From an uncultured Lachnospiraceae bacterium (lineage in GTDB: Bacteria > Bacillota > Clostridia > Lachnospirales > Lachnospiraceae), in contig CANSPM010000033.1 in NCBI GenBank assembly GCA_947648875.1, positions 1 to 44,188 on the forward strand: a stretch of DNA of 44,188 bases, given 5' to 3'. Below are positions 41,071-44,188 of the stretch, piece after piece. The position numbers were made by a program, and so were the translations under genes. The notes under the pieces are model-generated. The model was not told the DNA's origin and did not search any database. It was given only the letters and a program-made list of their open reading frames with translations. Numbering within the stretch: position 1 is the first letter of the stretch; every line of letters starts with the position of its first letter.

Positions 41071-41528
41071 AAAATATTAAAAAATTAGGGTGTCCAATAT
41101 AAGGACGTCCGAAATATTTATTCAGAAATTCAGTAACATATAAACAATCGCTTAGAAATCCCATTTATTTAATTGAAAAACTGAATAGAGAATGTAAAAG
41201 AAGTAGTTGATACAGATATGTGAACTTGGAGCAATCCCATATGTGGGAATGGTGCTTTAAGTTTTTTGCTTTTGTGTATGGTTTTATCCATATTTGCACA
41301 AGGTTTTGAATGAAAGAAGGATGATTTTTCTATTTTTATGACTTTTATGGAATTATTTTAAATTTTCCATGATTTTTTGATTTTTATGAGTGATTTTTGC
41401 TTATTTTAATGATTTTCTGTTTTTCACGAATCTGAGAAAAACTGAAAATGTGAAAGAAAGTTTGGAACGGATGGAGAAATAAAAAGAGAAGGTATATGTA
41501 CAAATTAATTTTAGGAGGATGGATTTAT
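41071..41528. other. AT-rich non-coding stretch with one hairpin
   Basis: Contains a hairpin TCCCA-TATG-TGGGA flanked by GCA/TGC (41231-41255) and a T-rich tail to 41269, a possible plus-strand terminator. Next is a T-rich run with repeated ATGATTTTT- and TTTTTATGA-like words (41320-41430), then the leader of the helicase gene. No other gene is seen. Confidence 0.45.
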
Positions 41529-42125
41529 ATGGAACAGTTACATGATCACCACCAAAGGACTTATGAAAATATTTGCCGTATGTATGATGAAGGAATTCAA
41601 AGAATTGCAGTTGTACAGCCAACTGGAAGCGGCAAAAGTTTATTAATGGCTAAATTGATTGAAGATAACCCGGACAGTAGATTTTTTGTTCTGTCTACAA
41701 GTCATAAAATCAATGACCAGTTTCAATCAAAACTGGATGATAAGATGTTGAAAAGATCAAATTTCAATATCTATTGCAATATGCCAAATATGAAGCAGGA
41801 GGTAATGGAGTCATTGCAGCCTGATTATATTTTCCTGGATGAAATGCATAGAGCATTGGCAAAGGAGTGGAGTAAAGGTATCAATGTCTTGCTGAATATG
41901 TATCCTAATGCAAAGGTTTTAAGATTGTCAGCAACTCCTATTCGTTATCTGGATAGATGCAGAAATGTAGCTGAAGAATTATTTGGTGGTAATCTGGCAT
42001 GTGATATGAGTTTGTCCCAGGCGATCCTTGATGGTATTCTTCCCATGGCTAGGTACGTTTGTGGTGTTTATTCATTTCAGAAGGATGAAGATAGCCTGAA
42101 CAAGAAGATCCTTCACAGTTGCAAT
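41529..42125 (+). pseudogene. SF2 (DEAD/ResIII-type) helicase, cut off by an IS66-type element
   Basis: The start is ATG 41529, 9 nt after AGGAGG; an ATG at 41496 is in frame but has no site. About 199 native residues remain: MEQLHDHHQRTYENI, Walker A PTGSGKS, motif II FLDEMHRA, motif III RLSATPIRYLDR. At 42126 the sequence becomes GTAAGCGCC, the start of an IS66-type left end, and the open frame runs on for 22 foreign codons to 42194. The second helicase lobe and any C-terminal domain are lost. The closest intact relatives are phage or defence-island helicases. It is probably inactive. Confidence 0.75.
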
Positions 42126-42605
42126 GTAAGCGCCAAATATTCCTGCGGATTTTCTAGTCTTCTGGATTCCTCTATAATTGTAAATGAAATATAGTTAGAC
42201 TATTTCACTACAATTACGGAGGATAGGTTATGGCAGCTACACGCAAAGTCCGTGTTCCGATGGCGGAACAGATCAGGCTTATCAATGAATGCCGCCAAAG
42301 CGGCATGACAGATGCTGACTGGTGCCGTGAAAACGGTATCGCTGTGAGCACTTTTTATAACTGGGTCAGCCGCTGCAGGAAAACAGCAGCGGATCAGATT
42401 CCGGCACCGAATTATGGTCATTGTGAGATCCCGCGTTCAAAGCAGGACGTGGTTCCCATTGACATTGTTTCGGATCACCTTACGGAACAGCATATAGCAT
42501 CGCAGATGCACCAAACGAACCTTGACAATTCCCATACGATTGAAGTGTCCATGAAGGATGTGATAATCCGCATCAGCAATGATGCGGATCCTGTCCTGCT
42601 CACCA
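42126..42605 (+). mobile_element. IS66-family element, left part only
   Basis: It starts with GTAAGCG at 42126, the typical IS66 terminus, followed by about 100 bp of leader and the first accessory gene. IS66 elements carry tnpA, tnpB and tnpC over roughly 2.5 kb; here everything after the middle of tnpA is missing, so the right end was lost in a later rearrangement near 42600. A target duplication therefore cannot be tested. Confidence 0.7.
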
Positions 42606-42724
42606 TGAAGCGTTTTGTCAAGTGCTTTTTTGAGTTATTGACGCAAGCCCTTGTTAGTGCGGCGGGAAAAAGGGGCGCAAAGCGTGCCTGTGGACGGTTA
42701 GAAGCCGTTTTTGCGGGTAGGTAG
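42230..42724 (+). pseudogene. tnpA: IS66 accessory protein TnpA, truncated and fused to foreign sequence
   Basis: The ribosome site GGAGGATAGGTT precedes an ATG. Residues 1-125 are IS66 TnpA: EQIRLINECRQSGMTDADWC, then ENGIAVSTFYNWVSRCRK (helix-turn-helix) and IEVSMKDVIIRISNDADPVL. From about residue 125 (MKRFVKCFFELL) the frame continues into unrelated DNA for roughly 40 codons. The normal C-terminus and the tnpB and tnpC partners are missing, so no transposition function is expected. Confidence 0.75.
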
Positions 42725-43007
42725 TATAAAACCCTTACCCTGTGGATTTTCACGTCTGCAACGCCTTAAAAATCAAGCCTTTTCAAGCCCTATTGCGTAA
42801 CATTCCATTCTGTTCCTTGGGAGAGGTCGGGGGCGCGGGGGCAAAGCCACCGCAAAACCTACCGGCAGCCGCAGCAGCAGTGCAGACGGTTTTGCCGTTA
42901 GAATGGAGCGGACGAAAGCGGGGGCAGGGTTGTAAAATCCTGGTCCCCGTTTTCGGCGGCGAAATGGCAACGGCAAAAATCCAGACGGTCAAGGGGCAAA
43001 GTGCAGA
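42606..43007. other. GC-rich segment, probably non-coding mobile-element DNA
   Basis: Base composition jumps from AT-rich to GC-rich between the IS66 break and 43007. Frames are open on both strands (plus 42742-43020, minus 42773-42992), but none has a ribosome site and their sequences are low-complexity (Ala, Pro, Arg). The plus-strand stretch ending GGEMATAKIQTVKGQSADCF looks familiar from clostridial integrative elements, a recollection and not a match I can verify. Confidence 0.4.
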
Positions 43008-43036
43008 TTGCTTTTCGTAATTGGGTGTGGTATAAT
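43008..43036 (+). promoter_or_regulatory. Promoter of the 303-aa unknown gene
   Basis: TTGCTT (43008-43013), a 17-bp spacer ending TGTGG, and TATAAT (43031-43036), 62 bp before the start codon. Confidence 0.6.
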
Positions 43037-43097
43037 TTTTTCCAGTACAAACTAGAAAATCGGTATTTTATGATTTTTGTATTTGGAGATATACATA

Positions 43098-44009
43098 ATG
43101 GATAAACAATTATTCAAAACATTAGAAAAAGTATATTACAAGAAAAAATATATCAAAGACAAAAAAGGATGTCAGACTGTAATTGAAACAGGGGACGTAT
43201 ATGACATTGAAACTGCAACAACAAAATATTCAACAACCAATCTTTCCCCCGAAGAATTATCATGTATAACAAAGAGTGGCTACCCGTTAAACGAAATCAC
43301 ACATGGTTTGCATGACGAAACAATCTGCAACTTAAAAGAAATAATTAAACATCCTAATCTGTCACTGGACAATCTGCTGTCTGCATATATTGCGGGATTT
43401 GGAAGTTTTCCGAGAGGGAGACAGCCGATTTTAAGCTATCTGTTTGCAAGGGCTGTCCCTGCCCACTCTTTTTGTAATTCACATGAGGGGACTGTTTGTG
43501 AAGTCTGTAGCTTACAAAAAGAATTTTGGCTTGAAAAAGGAAAGGAACTTTTTCGGAAATATTGGGGATATTCGTGGAATGAAATGCCCTCTTCCTTTTA
43601 TCTTGATTTATCAGAATTTTCCGAATTGGCTCCTGTTGTTCCAACTGAAGAGGATTTATACATTTTTAATACTGTAATTGACTTAATACGAAATGCACCA
43701 AAGGAAGAAACAGTTGGAAAATTAGAACAAAGAATAAAGAAATCGAAAATAATTCCACATTGCGAGAAATATAGATTGCGGGGGCAACTTATTACCTTAG
43801 CTGAACTCGGTGTTATGCCAAATCCATATATTCCTCCATTGTTTGATGGATTTACAGATTTTACTACGCGATGCGATATTGGTAGGAAAATCCCCGGAAG
43901 CTCTCGTTCAGATATAGTACTTCCATTAGCGGGATGGCGCGGGGAAAATGGCATTTGCGAAGAGCGATTTTATGAACTGTTTATAGCACAACACGAAATT
44001 ACGATTTGA
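43098..44009 (+). CDS. Hypothetical protein, family not recognised
   Basis: The start is ATG 43098, 9 nt after TTGGAGAT, giving 303 aa. It is soluble, with no signal peptide or membrane segment. It has a lysine/tyrosine-rich N-terminus (VYYKKKYIKDKKG), the segment YIAGFGSFPRGRQPILSYLF followed by a small Cys group (SFCNSHEGTVCEVCSLQKEF), and a C-terminal FTDFTTRCDIGRKIPGSSRS that could form a compact charged site. The H-x-C and C-x-x-C spacing could bind zinc. Codon use is AT-rich like the defence genes. No function can be assigned. Confidence 0.75.
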   Translation: MDKQLFKTLEKVYYKKKYIKDKKGCQTVIETGDVYDIETATTKYSTTNLSPEELSCITKSGYPLNEITHGLHDETICNLKEIIKHPNLSLDNLLSAYIAGFGSFPRGRQPILSYLFARAVPAHSFCNSHEGTVCEVCSLQKEFWLEKGKELFRKYWGYSWNEMPSSFYLDLSEFSELAPVVPTEEDLYIFNTVIDLIRNAPKEETVGKLEQRIKKSKIIPHCEKYRLRGQLITLAELGVMPNPYIPPLFDGFTDFTTRCDIGRKIPGSSRSDIVLPLAGWRGENGICEERFYELFIAQHEITI

Positions 44010-44038
44010 GTTTATTGGTCTAATAAAAGCCCCAACAG

Positions 44039-44062
44039 GGCGGCGGGATAGCCACCGCCGCC
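44039..44062 (+). terminator. Strong GC hairpin after the unknown gene
   Basis: GGCGGCGG (44039-44046) pairs perfectly with CCGCCGCC (44055-44062). No T run follows directly, so it may be a terminator relic or mobile-element structure. Confidence 0.4.
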
Positions 44063-44098
44063 GAGGATGTAAATAATCTTGGTTCTTTGTCAAGTTAG

Positions 44099-44127
44099 TT
44101 GAATAACCCACTTTATTATGTTATTAT
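44099..44127 (+). promoter_or_regulatory. Promoter of the gene running off the window
   Basis: TTGAAT (44099-44104), a 17-bp spacer and TATTAT (44122-44127), 16 bp before the last ATG. Confidence 0.45.
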
Positions 44128-44143
44128 AAAATGGGTGAATGAT

Positions 44144-44188
44144 ATGGAATTAAATGAACTGTTAAAAGAACTGGATACAAATTTAGTT
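44144..44188 (+). CDS. Start of an unidentified gene, cut by window end
   Basis: The ATG at 44144 opens MELNELLKELDTNLV and runs to the window edge. The ribosome site (GGGTGAATG) is weak and close. Fifteen residues are too few to name it. Confidence 0.4.
   Translation, partial: MELNELLKELDTNLV

Noticed and set aside
42742..43020. 92-codon plus-strand ORF in the GC-rich segment
   Set aside because: No ribosome site, low-complexity composition, and open frames on the opposite strand as well; more likely non-coding mobile-element DNA.

Overview
The window looks like a chromosomal segment of a low-to-mid GC Firmicute, most likely a Lachnospiraceae-type gut clostridium. The evidence is the gene order priA-def-fmt-(yugP)-rsmB-rlmN-prpC-prkC-rsgA, a MurE with the meso-diaminopimelate motif DNPR, strong AGGAGG-type ribosome sites, and a SigV/RsiV pair. 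This placement comes from family knowledge and codon style only; no search was run.

Layout. (1) 1-6.95 kb is a decaying, AT-rich accessory region. It holds the C-terminal half of an MFS permease, a dead IS with perfect 16-bp ends, a two-gene natural-product-like unit (a GHMP-kinase-like protein plus an adenylation-carrier-condensation NRPS), and broken pieces of pyrD-like and asnB-like genes around a small lipoprotein. (2) 6.98-19.0 kb carries envelope and signalling genes: a response regulator/histidine kinase/lipoprotein operon, an IS110 scrap, a GtrII-like membrane glucosyltransferase, a heterodimeric ABC exporter pair, and a sigV-rsiV-lipoprotein operon of the kind that senses lysozyme. 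(3) 19.27-34.56 kb is the conserved, GC-richer core: recJ, murE, priA, def, fmt, a YugP-like protease, rsmB, rlmN, prpC, prkC and rsgA. It links recombination and replication restart, wall synthesis, N-formyl-methionine handling, rRNA methylation, ribosome maturation and PASTA-kinase signalling. (4) 34.6-44.2 kb is AT-rich accessory and defence DNA: a frameshifted IS110 element at the edge of the core, an Mrr-like nuclease, an unannotated type I toxin-antitoxin locus, a DUF4062 protein, a RelB/RelE-type pair, a helicase gene cut by an IS66-type element, and an unrecognised 303-aa protein.

The most interesting structure lies between recJ and murE (21026-21709). Three tandem copies of a roughly 260-bp unit each carry a promoter, a small hairpin, a run of 6-7 C residues and an intrinsic terminator. 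The terminator stems differ between copies by compensatory changes, so I read them as three tandem small-RNA genes with an anti-Shine-Dalgarno C-rich loop. They resemble in design, but not visibly in sequence, the LhrC and csRNA families of other Firmicutes. Other hidden features are a 26-aa membrane toxin with a convergent antisense RNA (38254-38581), a 44-bp tandem repeat spanning the prkC stop and the rsgA ribosome site, and a duplicated 93-bp leader in front of two asnB remnants.
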